64,000 nt of DNA. It comes from Petaurus breviceps papuanus. Its lineage: Eukaryota; Chordata; Mammalia; Diprotodontia; Petauridae. Position 1 is the first letter of the stretch; each line of letters begins with the position of its first letter. Under the pieces are notes generated by a model, which worked only from the letters and a program-made list of their open reading frames with translations, had not been told where the DNA came from and did not search any database. Below, piece by piece: positions 31,440 through 43,074 of this stretch. The translations under genes and the position numbers were made by a program. The stretch covers positions 51,649,191 through 51,713,190 of the forward strand of contig JAMXIF010000051.1 in assembly GCA_028583685.1 (NCBI GenBank). Direction: 5' to 3'.

Positions 31440-31845
31440 CCTGCTCCCTTGTGACTGATCCCTAGTCCTCCTCTATGCCCTAGAACTGTGATCCAAAACT
31501 GTGTGTGGGCAATAGAGTTTCCAGTAAGTGCTGGTTGTACCCATTGCTTGCAAACAGTTATCTGATCCCCTTAGGATCTCTGAACTGAGAGTCCCCAAAG
31601 CTGCTGCTCCTGTAGTCACGGTTGTTGCTGTCACATGTGTGAGCTCCAAACAGGCCCCCACCCTAAGGTCACACACTTCTCCTACCTCCCTCCTAAGTTT
31701 TCTTAGGCTAGAAAAAGTCTCATCCTTACCTTTTGTTGCATCTGCCACTCCAAAATCTGATTTGAGAAATTACTTTACAGTTATTGGGAGGGGGAGGTTA
31801 AAGGAGCTCAGCTGGGTTGCCTATAATCTGCCATCCTCTTGAGCA
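31440..31845 (-). mobile_element. L1 5' UTR, antisense
   Basis: Reversed, this reads as a marsupial L1 5' leader: near the start 'caaatcagattttggagtgg', then 'caacaaaaggtaaggatgag' and a GC-richer part. The 5' end is at about 31845, where 'aagaggatggcagat' replaces the usual aagatggc start. It differs from both other L1 leaders in the window. No ORF1 follows on its 3' side (31440 and below). Confidence 0.6.
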
Positions 31846-31849
31846 TGGA

Positions 31850-32170
31850 CCTTCATATGTGCCCTTTAAAAAGGCAATCTCCCCATTACTGTACTAATCC
31901 CATGTTTCCATGTCTGCCTGGATACCACTGCAATTTCTGGTAAATTGCTTGAAAAGGCTAAATTGTTCTATACTTTCAAATGAAATAGAAACTTTTTATT
32001 GCATTTGACAGCTCACATTCCAACCAATTTTAGCTCGTTGTAATGGTATTCAATCTCATTTTGGGTGTCTGGACTGTTATGTATTATGGAATCTTATGAG
32101 GCTGCCTCCTTCCCAAAGGGTGAAATACTTAAGGTTTGGAAGCATGCTGTTTGACAAGTAGAGACTAATT
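31850..32170. other. Unassigned stretch
   Basis: About 320 bp with no recognised repeat or gene. Confidence 0.35.
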
Positions 32171-32171
32171 T

Positions 32172-32285
32172 CAATCAATTAAATTCACCTCAACACCCCA
32201 TATGTGTAAGACACTTCACTCAGATATTAATACAAAAATGACATTTTCTCTAGCCTCAAGGATCATATATTCTACTTGAAGGATC
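32172..32285 (-). mobile_element. L2 3' end, antisense
   Basis: 'caatcaattaaattcacctc', 'tgtgtaagacacttcactca' and 'ctagcctcaaggatcatata' form the worn, reversed tail. Confidence 0.6.
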
Positions 32286-32289
32286 AAAT

Positions 32290-32422
32290 ATGCTTTCAAC
32301 CCTTGGATCTTCAACAAATCATATGAACTCTCTGGCCCTCAGTTTGCTAATGTGTAATATGAGGGGTTATACTAGTTGGCCTCTGAAGTCCCTTTGAACT
32401 CTAAATTTGTGATTTTATAAAT
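32290..32422 (+). mobile_element. MIR 3' part
   Basis: 'ctctggccctcagtttgcta', 'atgaggggttatactagttg' and 'gcctctgaagtccctttgaa' follow MIR closely. Confidence 0.75.
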
Positions 32423-32454
32423 ATGTAACAGATGAGTAAAGGTAAAACCATTCA

Positions 32455-33055
32455 CAAAGTAATCATTAGGTAGCAGCTATATGGAAGACACTAGGTTAGG
32501 TGCTGGAAATACAAAGACAAAAAGAAGGTACAGTCATTGTCCTCAAGGACTTTGCATTCTACTGTTGAAGGGGAGACATGTACATACATACAGAGAGAGA
32601 GGGAGAGAGAGAGATAGAGAGTGAACAAAAGTGGAGTTTTCAGGAAATGATTCACATAGAAAGTAGCGCTTGTGATAAGTTTTGAGGAAATTTGAGGAAA
32701 ACCAAATATTCTCAGCAGTAAAAGTGAATACGGAGGCCATTTTAGGCATGTAGGAAAGGTTTGCTAAGGTAAGGAGGTAGGGGATGAAACACCAAGTTTG
32801 GGGAACAATTAGCCCAGATTAACTAGAACATAGAGGTTACAAAGTGGAATAAATTCAATAAGTCTGGAAGAATATGCTAGAATGATCCAGTGAAGGATTT
32901 TGTAGAGAACAAAAAAAATTCATGAGTAGATGAGTGATGTGCTCATACCTGTTCTTTCAGAAAATTATTTGACTGCTTTTTGTAGAATGCAAAAGATTAG
33001 ACTTGAAACAGGAACATGATTCCAATAATTAATCCATGATGGCTTTAATTAGAGA
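32455..33055 (-). mobile_element. L2 3' region, antisense
   Basis: 'ttaggtgctggaaatacaaa' and 'cattgtcctcaaggactttg' begin it; a (GA)n tract lies at 32591-32625; 'gaatgatccagtgaaggatt' and 'gtgatgtgctcatacctgtt' continue upstream. About 600 bp. Confidence 0.75.
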
Positions 33056-33093
33056 TCTGGAAGAGAATTACTACAAAATGATAATGTGACTTT

Positions 33094-33336
33094 GTCCAAT
33101 CATTTTTCAGTAATGTCTGCCTCTTTGTGACTCCTTTTGGGGATTTTCTTGGCAAATATTGGAGTGGTTTGCCATTTCCTTCTCCAGCCCATATTATAGA
33201 AGATCAAACTTAGGCAAAGAAGGTTAAGTGAATTCCCCAGAGTTACACAGATAATAAGTGTCTGAGGCTGAATTTGGACCCAGTTCTTTTTGACTCCAGA
33301 CCTGGCACTCCCCACTGGACCACCTAGCTGCCCCAG
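33094..33336 (-). mobile_element. RTE-tailed CORE-SINE (MAR1-type), antisense
   Basis: Reversed, it starts ggggcagctaggtggtcca and ends in the RTE-like tail, here seen as 'catttttcagtaatgtctgc' and 'cttggcaaatattggagtgg'. Flanks tgactttgt (33085-33093) and tgaccttgt (33340-33348) form a likely 9-bp TSD with one mismatch. Confidence 0.9.
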
Positions 33337-33348
33337 TTTGACCTTGTA

Positions 33349-33882
33349 AATAGTTAATTTTCATGATCATCTGAAGGCAAGCAGTCTTTTTGGGCAAGTC
33401 AATATCAGGACAGAATGATACTTCATTCCTTATATCTTAGCTACCTCATTTTCTATCTCCCTACCCACCCATCTACCACATGTTGTCCCAATGCCTACAG
33501 AGCTAGCTCGTTAATTGGGGAGGGAGGGTGTTACTATTTTTTAAATGTATTTTAAAGCTTTTGGAATCTAGCTGGGAACCCAGATGATAATTTCACTTGA
33601 TGGCAGCTTGAAATTTCCAAGCAGATCACCTGACTGTTTTCTCTAGCTCCAAGGCTTATTTTCTCCTCTTGCAGAAAAGAACTGGTATACTCCATACTGC
33701 CCTGCAAAAATATTCGAAAGAGCTTCCAGTATCCCAATGCTTGGAGAGGAAATCACGTTGTATTCCTTCTGCGGCAGCAAACACTGAAGCTGGAGCCCAA
33801 AGAGGCTCATGCATTATCCAGACTCGCTTCTTCAAATCCACCATTAAGAAGCCAAAGTATTTGCCTTGGTCTCTACTCAAAG
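33349..33882. other. Unassigned, low-repeat stretch
   Basis: About 530 bp without a recognisable repeat. Frames of 74 (-) and 77 (+) codons overlap at 33656-33902; both look like chance openings in the same sequence. Confidence 0.35.
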
Positions 33883-33884
33883 AA

Positions 33885-34433
33885 ATCTTGCTCAGTCAAT
33901 GATCAAGCCTTTATTATGTGCCAAACAGCATTCTAATCAATGGGGAAATAAAGAAGTGTAAAAACACTGTCCCTGAGCTCAAGGAGTTAACATTCTAATG
34001 GAGGAGACAGCCTGTAAATAACTAGGGACATACAGGATGTCTGTGGAGTAGATGGGAGGTCATGCTAGAGAAATGGACCTAGCAATGGAAAGCCAGTCTA
34101 GGGATCCTAGGGATTCTAGGAAAAGATTCCTGAAAAAGAGAGGATGTGGACTGAATTTTAAAGGAAGCCAGGCAATCTAAAAGGTGAAGGTGAGGAGGCA
34201 AAGCATTTCAGGCCTGGAAAACAGCCATTGCAATGTCAGAGACAGGAGATGGAATGTCACAGAGGGTGAACAAGCAAGGAGGTGCACATAACTGACTTGT
34301 GGAGTGTATGGAGGGAAGGGAAAGAACTTGTTAGTAGACTGGAAAGGTAGGAAGGTGCCATGGTTGGAAAGGACTCCGAATGCAAGATGAAGAACTTTTC
34401 ATTTTATGGTAGAGATAATTGGGAGTCATCGGT

Positions 34434-34479
<46 letters not shown>

Positions 34480-34790
34480 TGTGTATGTATGTATGTATGT
34501 ATTTGAGACATGACAAATGTGTGACCTATGCTTTAGGAAAATCACTTTGGCTACCAAGTAAAGGATGAATTTGGGGAATTAAGCTAGGGAGACTAGTCAG
34601 AAATCTGTTATAACAGTCTAAGCAAGATATGAGGGGATGAATGAAAGTGGTGGCTATGTAAGTAGAAAGGAGATATCTACAAGAAATATTGTGAAGGTAG
34701 AAAAAACAAGATTTGATGACAGATTGGATATGTAGGGTGAGTGAGTGAGGAGTCAGGGATGGCACTGAGGTTGTTTGGAAAATAGCTAAA
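33885..34790 (-). mobile_element. L2 LINE 3' region, antisense, long
   Basis: About 900 bp in good order: 'cctttattatgtgccaaaca', 'ctgagctcaaggagttaaca', 'attttaaaggaagccaggca', 'aacagccattgcaatgtcag', 'ctatgctttaggaaaatcac' and 'ggagtcagggatggcactga'. A (TG)n array interrupts it. It is the best-preserved L2 3' region of the window. Confidence 0.88.
34437..34501. repeat. (TG)n(TATG)n microsatellite within L2
   Basis: About 18 TG units pass into tgta/tgtatg units. It lies inside the antisense L2, where the L2 text resumes directly after it. Confidence 0.95.
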
Positions 34791-35639
34791 GAAAATCTGT
34801 TCACTGTTTTGAGTCACACAAGTGTGAGAAAGCAGACATTTTCTATTCCCTAAAAAGCACTCAGGCATGTCTCATACTCACGTCATGCTGTAAAGACCAA
34901 GTCTTGAATGAGTTCTAACTTGAGACGATGGGAGTTATACCTTGGGAAAATCAAATCAAGACACCAGCATTAACTCTAGTGTTTCTTATAAGAGAGATCT
35001 TTGTGGATAATATCCATATTTTCTTCTGTATGTGTTAAGACTTTCCTAAGAATGTTATAGTGCCCTAAAAAACAATGACTTTGAAGAACACATAGAATCA
35101 TGTTGAAACTAATGAACTAATAATGAAAAGTGAGGTATGCAACCAGAAAAAAAGCAATGAATGCAATGATTACAACAATGAGAATGGAGATGGAGAAAAA
35201 AGAAATATGTGAAATTCTTATTATCAAGTTTGTCTCAGAGGAAGAAAGGAGAAAAAAAACACCTATATTTCTCTTTTATTTGCAAAGGTAGGGTATTTTG
35301 GGTGTGGAACACTGCATATGTTTTCAGATTTGTTTGGAGTTTTGTGCTGTTTAGTTGTGCTGAACTGCCTCCTTCTCCCTTTTCTTCTCTCTCCCTCTGC
35401 CTCCCTACGTCTCTGTCTCTCTGTGTGTTTCTCTTTGGCTCTGTCTCTCATTTTCTCTCTTTTATAGAAGAGATAGATCTTTGATACAAATGATGAATCT
35501 TGGGGGAATTACTTGGAAATCAAGGTGATGTAAAGAAAATGGTTTTAATATTTTTAAAAAGAAGTCACTTGTAATTATACTCTACAATAGAAATCCTGAT
35601 TAAGAATGCATATTTATCAAGGAGCGATGTGGAATATAG
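34791..35639. other. Unassigned stretch with CT-rich tract
   Basis: I see no assignable repeat family over about 850 bp, apart from the pyrimidine tract at 35376-35462. Confidence 0.35.
35376..35462. repeat. CT-rich tract
   Basis: Irregular ctctct, ccct and tctg units over nearly 90 bp; overlapping short frames are low-complexity artefacts. Confidence 0.85.
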
Positions 35640-35842
35640 CAGAGTCTTTGGAATCCGGAAAACATGGTGGTTTTCGCTGTGGTCTCAAGCTACTCACATA
35701 ATTTTTCTTAGCCTCAGTGTTCTCATCTGTGAAATGAGAATTACAGTAGCACCAACTTTGTAGGATTGTTGTGAAGCTCAAATTAGATAATATAGCTAAA
35801 GCACCTTGCAAAGTTTAAAGGATTCTACGAATGTTTATTATG
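35640..35842 (+). mobile_element. MIR SINE with full 3' module
   Basis: 'ttagcctcagtgttctcatc', 'tgtgaaatgagaattacagt', 'gattgttgtgaagctcaaat' and 'aaagcaccttgcaaagttta' follow MIR to its tail. Confidence 0.78.
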
Positions 35843-35996
35843 ACCATAGCCATCAAATGTGTTAGGCAAATCACCTGAGACTTTCAGGATGATGCTTCCA
35901 TTCATAGAAATAAATGACCTCATTTTCATCATTTCTTAAAACTGGAAGGGCCTTATACCCAGATGTTCCAGCATCACTCCAGACAGAATAAAACAT

Positions 35997-36159
35997 GGGG
36001 GGCGGGGGGGCAGGTAGCACAGCGAGTAAGAGCACCGGCTTGAGTGTTGGGATGACCTGGGGATAGAATCCGGGCTCAGACACTTAGCACCCACCCAGAA
36101 ACACCTGGCCGTGTAACCTTGAGCAAGTTACTTAACCCTGATTGCTTAAAAAAAAAAAA
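35997..36159 (+). mobile_element. A-tailed CORE-SINE variant
   Basis: Body with 'gatgacctggggatagaatc', 'cacttagcacccacccagaa', 'acacctggccgtgtaacctt' and 'gagcaagttacttaaccctg', then poly-A. The TSD is aaaacat at 35990-35996 and 36160-36166. The head is blurred by a G-run. Confidence 0.88.
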
Positions 36160-36217
36160 AAAACATCAGTGAGGGCAGGAACTGTTCGATTGTTGTCTGT
36201 CTCCAGAGCCTAGAACA

Positions 36218-36458
36218 GTTTTGTTGTTGTTCAGTGTTGACCTACTCTTCATGACCTCATTTGGGTTTTTTTGACAAAGATAATGGAGTGGTTTGTCATT
36301 TCCCTCTCATTTTTTAGATGAGGAAACTGAGGCAAACAGAGTTAAGCAACTTGCCCAGGGTCTCACAGTAAGTCTCTGAGGCCAGATTCAACTCAGGAAG
36401 CTTATTCTTCCTGACTCCAGACTCAGCACTCTGCCCACTGTACTACCTAATTGCCCCC
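36218..36458 (-). mobile_element. RTE-tailed CORE-SINE (MAR1-type), antisense
   Basis: The strand shown reads from its RTE-like tail ('ttgttgttgttcagtgttga', 'acctcatttgggtttttttg') to the head (gggggcaattaggtagtac in reverse). TSD gcctag(a/t)aca lies at 36208-36217 and 36466-36475. Confidence 0.88.
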
Positions 36459-36719
36459 ATACATTGCCTAGTACAATGCCTGGCACATAATAGATGCTTA
36501 AGTAATTCTTGTTTCATGACTAAGCTTTAAAAGTATAAAATACTCTAGACAGTTTCAGAATATGACTGTGTGATTCTCAGAAGAAAAAAAACCTTCCCAA
36601 TAAAAGATGAGGAAGGCAGAGTTAGATGACAGATTAATGTGAAAATGATGTCAGGATTCTAGTGAATCCTGAGCTCAGTGTAAGTCACCAGCAAGATATG
36701 ACAGTCAGAGTGCCCAGGA

Positions 36720-37270
36720 ATAATGAGACAAGAGTCCCATTTTCCTTTACCTAGATAATCCCTCATCTGGAGAATTGTGTTCACTTTTAGGCACCACATT
36801 TTAGATAGGACATTGATGAGCTGGAGACAGTCCAGAGGAAGACAATTAGTCTGGTGAAAAAGCTGCAAGTTCAACCTAAGGGTCTGCTGAAGGACCTGGT
36901 TATGTTAATTCTGGAGAAGAGAAAGCTTGGGGCTGGGGTAGGTTATGATCACCATTTTCAAAGATTCAGAGACCTATCATGTGAGAGGACTTTGACCTGG
37001 TAGGCTTGGTTCCACAAACTTGAAGTAAAAAAATTGAAGAGAGGCAAATTTAAGTTTGACTTTAGGTGGGAAGAAAACTTCCTAAAAATAGAATGATATA
37101 AAAATTGAATAGGCTGTGTGATGAAAAAAATATATTTTTCCTCCCTCCCTCCTTCCCTACCCTTGTGAGGAAAGAATGAATGATAACTTATCATGTGTTA
37201 CAACAGAAATACTTTTCCCGGTACAGGACAGACTAGATGGTCTTAGAGGGCCTTGCAACTTGAATGAGTC
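36720..37270 (+). mobile_element. L3/CR1 LINE 3' region, sense
   Basis: CR1 order is plain: 'ctggagaattgtgttcactt', 'ttaggcaccacattttagat', 'gagctggagacagtccagag', 'aattctggagaagagaaagc' and 'gactagatggtcttagaggg'. A CT-rich (cctccctccctcc) tract lies at about 37138-37160. Confidence 0.85.
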
Positions 37271-37674
37271 TATCTTATAGAGAGACTTTAACTTTGCCAA
37301 AAGAGGAAATCAGAAGCACAGATAATAAAAAATAATTTACACCTGCCTTTAGAATACACAATATGATTTTTGATGGGACAAGAAAGAAAACTTCTGTCCT
37401 AATTGTGTTTTGTTTGGGCTAACATTAATGTTTCTATTTGTTTCCTGAGCACAGCCACTCGGACAAGTCCAGGGGGGGTTATGAAACATAGAGTACTCAG
37501 TCTCCAAAGTTTAGCACAGATAACCTCTAAATTAAGAATAGATTGACTGTAAATACATATTTTTTCACTAATACATATTTTTTCCAAGCCCAACCTTCCT
37601 ATTTTTATTCTCTTTACATTAATTTCATTGTGCATTTTTATATGCCCAAGTCAAAGAATAATACATTGTACATT
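37271..37674. other. Unassigned stretch
   Basis: I see no recognisable repeat or exon here. Confidence 0.35.
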
Positions 37675-37675
37675 T

Positions 37676-37825
37676 CAGCTAATTTTACAGATGAGGAAAC
37701 TGAATCAAACTGAGTTAAGTGAATTGCCCAGGGTCACACAACTAGTAAATATCTGAGACTGGATTTGAACTCAGGCCTTTCTGACTCCAGGGCCTAGTCT
37801 CTATGCACTGCACTATCTAGCTACA
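37676..37825 (-). mobile_element. CORE-SINE, antisense
   Basis: 'ttttacagatgaggaaactg', 'gcccagggtcacacaactag', 'ggatttgaactcaggccttt' and 'ctgactccagggcctagtct' run to the reversed head. The 3' module is cut. Confidence 0.85.
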
Positions 37826-37860
37826 TTTATTGAGTGCTTAATAAATGTTTGTTGCATCCA
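37826..37860 (+). mobile_element. L2 terminal fragment
   Basis: 'tgagtgcttaataaatgttt' plus 'gttgcat' is the last part of an L2 3' end adjoining the SINE. Confidence 0.6.
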
Positions 37861-38672
37861 GGTTTAATCTGGGCCAGGAGCTACTTGCAAATTAAATATT
37901 TTCCTTTGTTTCCCTTGAAAATATACCAGATATTTCATATCAAGTGGGAAAATCCTATCCCACTCTCCAAATATAGACTAAACGTTTTAGAAGTGTCATT
38001 AATTCTTTCTCATCACTAAGGTATTGCTTGTGAAAAAGGTTTTGGAAACTAGAATAACTCCAATCATGCAGTAGGGAATATTCCTTAGCCTGCCTCTCCT
38101 TTTACTTTCTTAATTACAGCAAAGCTTAAATCTTTCTTGGAACAACAAATCCTCTATTGACCAAAGCAACTGAACCTATAATCCAAACAAATGTATTTGA
38201 ACTAAAATGTACAACAGTTAAGCGGGAATCAATTTACTTTGCACAATTGATTCCTGACTCTTGAATTTAGTATATGTTTGTCAAAGCTATTGAGTGAAAT
38301 GTAGAACCATGTTTTGCTACTATTGACTCTGGAATAGCTGATGTAAGGAAATGACAGAAATTCTGCAGCAAGAATCCTGAGGGGAAGGAAGGCACACTGA
38401 AAGTTTCCAGTGAAGATGGGGATATGAAATGTCAAAGAGGAAGCCAACTTGCATAAAGCATTTTTAGAGAATAGCTAGACCCTATGTTTAGGGAATATCC
38501 AGTTTAATTGGAGAAAGAATACACCTTTTATAAAAGATAGTTTCCTGGTCATCTTTGTTATGTGCTTACACAAACACCTGAGCAAAGGTTGAAAAAGGAA
38601 TCAGATGGAACAAAGATCAAGCACAGAGAGAAACACTGAAAAACTCTTCCATCCAGTTCAAGACAGAAGTTA
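37861..38672. other. Unassigned, low-repeat stretch
   Basis: About 810 bp without a repeat I can name. Short frames of 61 (+) and 72 (-) codons show no domain. Confidence 0.35.
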
Positions 38673-38869
38673 CAGAAGCACAGAACTCGAGTTGGAAGGG
38701 TCAGCAGGGACCATTTTTTCCAACCAAGGCACAAACAAAATCCTCAGGAACCCCACTATGACAGAGTAGACGTATGTTTATCAACCTCTGCTTGAAGACC
38801 TCCAATAGGGAGAATCTACTGCATCTTGAACCATCCCATTCAACTTTTTGATGCCTCTCATTCTTGGGA

Positions 38870-39125
38870 GATGGCAGCAAGGTGGTGTAATGGATAGAGT
38901 GCTTGACCTTGATACAGAAAGACCTGAGTTCAAATCCAGCCTCAGACACTTACTGGCTACATAACTCTGAGCAAGTTACTTTGCCCTCTTTGCCTTAGTT
39001 TCCTCATTTGTAAAATGAGCTGGAAAAGGAAATGGCAAACCACTCCTTTGTCTTTGTCGAAAAAATCTCAAAAGCGGTCATGAAGAGTCAGACTCTGCTG
39101 AAATGACTAAATAAAAACAATAATC
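38870..39125 (+). mobile_element. RTE-tailed CORE-SINE (MAR1-type)
   Basis: 'ggcagcaaggtggtgtaatg', 'gagttcaaatccagcctcag', 'aatgagctggaaaaggaaat' and a tail with 'gtcatgaagagtcagactct' complete the element. It lies in the L3/CR1. Confidence 0.9.
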
Positions 39126-39154
39126 ACGAAGGAAGGCAATACATACCTATAAAG

Positions 39155-39400
39155 ATAAGGCAGCCAGGTGGCCCAGTGAATAAAGTGCCAGGGCCTGGAG
39201 TCAGGAAAACCTGAGTCCAAATCCAACATCAGCAATGTATTATCTGTGTGACCCTGGGCGAGTCATTTAGCCCTATTTGTCTGTAAAATTACCCAGAGAA
39301 GGAAATGGGAACCCACTCTAGTATCTTTGCCAAGAAAATCCTAAAAAAGGGTCAGAAAAAGTCAAACATAACTGAAAAATGACCAAACAGCAACCAAAAC
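39155..39400 (+). mobile_element. RTE-tailed CORE-SINE (MAR1-type)
   Basis: 'aaggcagccaggtggcccag', 'ggcctggagtcaggaaaacc', 'gtatctttgccaagaaaatc' and 'gtcaaacataactgaaaaat' form a full element, the second in this L3/CR1 and in the same orientation. Confidence 0.9.
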
Positions 39401-40285
39401 ATTCTTAGAAAGTTTCCATACACACATACTTGATATCAAAGCTGACTTTATCTCTTTCCAGTTCCTATCAATAGATGGTTATACCCCCATGAGAAAAACA
39501 GAGTAAGTCTAATCCTCAAAAACAGTAATATTCCCCCCGAGTCTTCCCTTCCTAGGCTAAATAATTCTAATTTCTCAAACAATTTTCATATCACACAATC
39601 TCAAGGCCCTTCACTGACCTGTTTGCCTTTCTTTGGGTAGTCTCTAGCCTATCAATCTACTTTTTAACCATGATTTTCAGAACTGAGCACAGTACTCCAG
39701 TGTTTATTATGGGTGGAAGGCAGTGGGATTATCATCTCTCTATTACGAGAAGCTATGTCTCTCTTAATGCACCTCATGGTTGCATTAGGGTTTTTTTTTA
39801 GCTGCTACATCATACTATTGAGTCATATTGAACTTACAGTTCACTAAAACACCAGCTTTTTTTCAGTTCAACTGTTGTTTGATCATGATTCCCCCATTTA
39901 CATTTGTAAAATTCACAATGCACACAAGTATTCAGCTTTCTACTGCTTCCCAGAAAATTTTGTCTTAATTTCAGTCCAATGCTTTAACCTGGCAGAATCC
40001 TTTTGGATTCTAACTGTCATCTGAGTTAACAACCCCTTCCAGCTTTGTGCCATTTGCTAATTTGATGAGCACATCATATTTGCCTTTATTCAAGGCACTG
40101 ATAAAAATGTTAAATAGCACTGAGTACCACAGAGTCATAGAATATTCCACTGCAGATCTCCTTGCATGTTGACATTGAAGCTACTCTTTGACCCTAACCA
40201 TCCAACCAAATGTGAATCCATCTGATTGTATTACTCTCATTTGTCTAGAGGTTTAAAGATTCTGTCTTGTTCCTTTAAAAAAATA

Positions 40286-41742
40286 CATAAAATTTTTCTT
40301 TGTGGAATACCCCAGTCACTATTCAGGGAGACAGAATGGATAGTGTACATACCCTAAGACTTTCCAACAGGCTTGAAATCAGCACTACAATTGGAGCCCA
40401 AGAAGAAGATAGATAGTGTGTGATGAACAGCATGGATATAATTTATTTACATTTTTAAAACTCATTTATGTGTAGCACAGATAATAATGTGCTTCAGAAG
40501 CCTCTCTACTTCCCATAATCATGCCATCTCTTTGTTTGAAGGAACTTCAACTATGGTGCTCCTGTTTTAAGAAATACCAAGCTATTTTATCCCCCCTCCC
40601 TTATTATTGGATATTTTGTCTGACCACCCTTAATTCTATCAGCTCATAGTTTTTTCCATTTTTGTTGTTATTCTGGCAATGATACTGAAATAAGGTTTGA
40701 CTTCTAAGGAATAAAAATCTTATATCTTACTTGTAGGTAATAAACAATGAGTCATCACTAGATTTTTTTATGTTATATAAACCTGCATCTTTAAGGTTTC
40801 TTTTGTCCAGTGAGTTTGCCTTTCAGAGAGTGTTCTCATTTTTGCTTTCTCAATTGGAATAATTAGAAGTAAGTTATTTTGTTAAAAGGCCATCTTTTGT
40901 GCAATAACAATATTATCAGCTTGGCAGGAGAAGCTATCTTTGGATATGAATTGTTCTTTGCTTTTTTATGTCATATTTGAGTACTCTCCATTATTTTTTA
41001 TCATAGATGCAAAGATCTGATTGATTAGAAATGACATTACTTGCTATATAAATTGCCACTTGCTAATAGTTTTTAATACACTCTCAATGCAAAACTCTGA
41101 AGCTTGACAATTACACTTCTGAATGAGTTAAGTTTGGGCTTCCACTCTGTCAGAATCCTAAGGATTCCAGGAATCTCTATATAGCAATGATATGCTAATC
41201 TTTCTGGGAAGTTTTATTGTATGACTTTAAAAATATGTATGTTTGCCTGTGTGTATAAACATACACACACATATACACACATGTGTGTATGTATGCTTGC
41301 ATGTATATTTGTTTACATACACACACTCTTGTTTATTAAGATTTTCTTTCTTCTGGGAAAACAGTGATTTTCAGACTGTCTCACTTTATCTTCAAGATGA
41401 TATACTTTGGGTGATAATTTTAATATTTCTTTTCATGTCTGCATTTTTGATGTTTCTGCTTTTTTTAGTTTCCAGTGCTTTATTGAAGTTTTTCATCATC
41501 TATATGCCATTTATTTTGTCTTTTATAATTCTTCTTGAAGACCTCTAATTCTTATCCTATTTCTATGTTGTAGCATACCTTTTTTTTTTTCTATTGCTCC
41601 TTTTAATTATATTAAGCTTCTCAACAAATGTGTAGATTCCTATGGTAGTTCTATTATAATTTCTGGGGCACCAGTTGTTACTGAAATAATTTTCCCTTAC
41701 TCTAGAGATTTTTCTCTTCTTTTCTTTTATAGGCTCTCAGAG
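40286..41742. other. Long unassigned AT-rich stretch
   Basis: Nearly 1.5 kb with no repeat I can support other than a CA/TG microsatellite. A 101-codon frame at 41243-41548 starts inside the microsatellite and is T-rich; I see no gene evidence. The right part has the T-rich look of antisense old L1, unproven. Confidence 0.35.
41258..41332. repeat. CA/TG microsatellite
   Basis: acacacac runs switch to tgtgtgta and back to acacac, giving an imperfect inverted repeat. Confidence 0.85.
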
Positions 41743-41744
41743 GA

Positions 41745-42065
41745 GGAAGGTACATCAGAAGCCAACTATTTTAATCCATAGTGGAAAAAAATCTACAGTA
41801 TACCAAAAACACTCATTCTGTCTTTCCTTAAAGACTTCCAGTGAAGGAGAACCCAGTATTGCCTGAAATATACTGTTCTACTTTTGAATAACTCTCTTAG
41901 AAAGTTTTTTCCCCTTTCTGTGAGTCTAAATTTATCTCTTTGCAATAACTATCCATTGTTCAGAGTTGTATCTTCTGTAACTAAGAAGAAGTCAGATTAT
42001 TTTCCTCTTCATCCTATAGTATTTGTAGTTTTTTTCTTTGTTTATGTCTTCAGTCCTTTCAAGGT
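41745..42065 (-). mobile_element. L3/CR1 LINE 3' fragment, antisense
   Basis: 'aaagacttccagtgaaggag', 'gaataactctcttagaaagt' and 'gcaataactatccattgttc' follow the reversed CR1 3' region. Diverged. Confidence 0.65.
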
Positions 42066-43072
42066 TTTTATTTTTGAGAATTTATTGGTTTCTCCTTTCT
42101 TTTGCTGTGCCTTTACTTTATTTTGATATATTTCTTCCTTGGAGTGATCAAAATTATATGACATCATTATATTGACATTATAATTGACATATGACAACAT
42201 ATATATGACATCCACCTCCTGCCAGCATTCTTCTGAATCAATGCAACGATTATTTATATCTTTCATTTTTATATCACCTTCCTTTCTGGATATAGCTGTC
42301 CGTAAAATACCACTTCTTAAATGTTATATGGGTTGTGATCTGCACTAGTGGAAATAACCATATAGATGAAAGCTTTTTAAAAAATCATATGTTGATATAA
42401 CTATTCTTCCCAACAAGATGGAAACACTATTTCCATTTGTCTCTATCACTATATGATCCTATATGTGGGAAATTTTCACACTGTATTACAATGAGCTGCT
42501 ATTCTTTACATATTACTCACAGGCCAAGAAGCATCTATTAAATAAATGTGTAAGAGATTCCACTGTAATTCTGAAAATGGAAAACTGTAATTTCCCCCAT
42601 CCCATTCTAGCTTTATTTTAAGCTGTGTTAGGGCAATTCCAGCCCATGCAAAATTTTACACTTTGGTAGGCATAATGAGTTCTAGACATTTGCCAGGCAA
42701 ATCCCATAGTTGGATATTTTCCTGTAAGAAATATTGATAAGGCCCACTGATTGGGTGAAGGGTCTTTTCCAATATTACTTACTTCTATATGCAATCCTTC
42801 ATAAGCAATATCTATATGCAATGTTTGCAATATGCAAGCCTCCTCTGGGAAGACTTCTTAGACTAATTTGAAAAGTGATAACTATTTTTTTTCTCTACCT
42901 CCTTGCTCAACATGAAATTCTTAAAGCTTTGCTTGTAATTTACTAACCCAATGATTCTCTTGTATCCAAATCCCTCAAGTTCACTCACCAATGAAATAAT
43001 ATATTATATGAACATTTTATTGGCCTTATGTCCTTTAATATGTTTATACCATTCCTAGTAGGTGATGGGAGG
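42066..43072. other. Unassigned AT-rich stretch
   Basis: About 1 kb where I recognise no gene, RNA or repeat family. Confidence 0.35.
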
Positions 43073-43074
43073 GA

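Larger units (their letters stand above)
35955..36515 (+). mobile_element. L2 3' end split by two SINEs
   Basis: Three pieces (35955-35996, 36167-36217, 36466-36515) join into one L2 3' end: 'ccagacagaataaaacat', 'cagtgagggcaggaactgtt', 'agagcctagaacag' and 'tgcctggcacataatagatg'. Two independent SINE insertions separate them, each with a TSD. Confidence 0.85.
38675..40285 (-). mobile_element. L3/CR1 LINE, antisense, hosting two SINEs
   Basis: Pieces at 38675-38870 ('gagttggaagggtcagcagg', 'cctctgcttgaagacctcca') and about 39400-40285 ('ctgagcacagtactccagtg', 'tccttttggattctaactgt', 'gcactgataaaaatgttaaa') are in CR1 order. The 3' portion is longer than in the other copies here. Confidence 0.85.

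Noticed and set aside
33656-33902. Overlapping plus and minus frames as an exon
   Set aside because: Both strands are open by chance in the same 230 bp; neither protein resembles a known family, and no consensus splice sites frame them convincingly.
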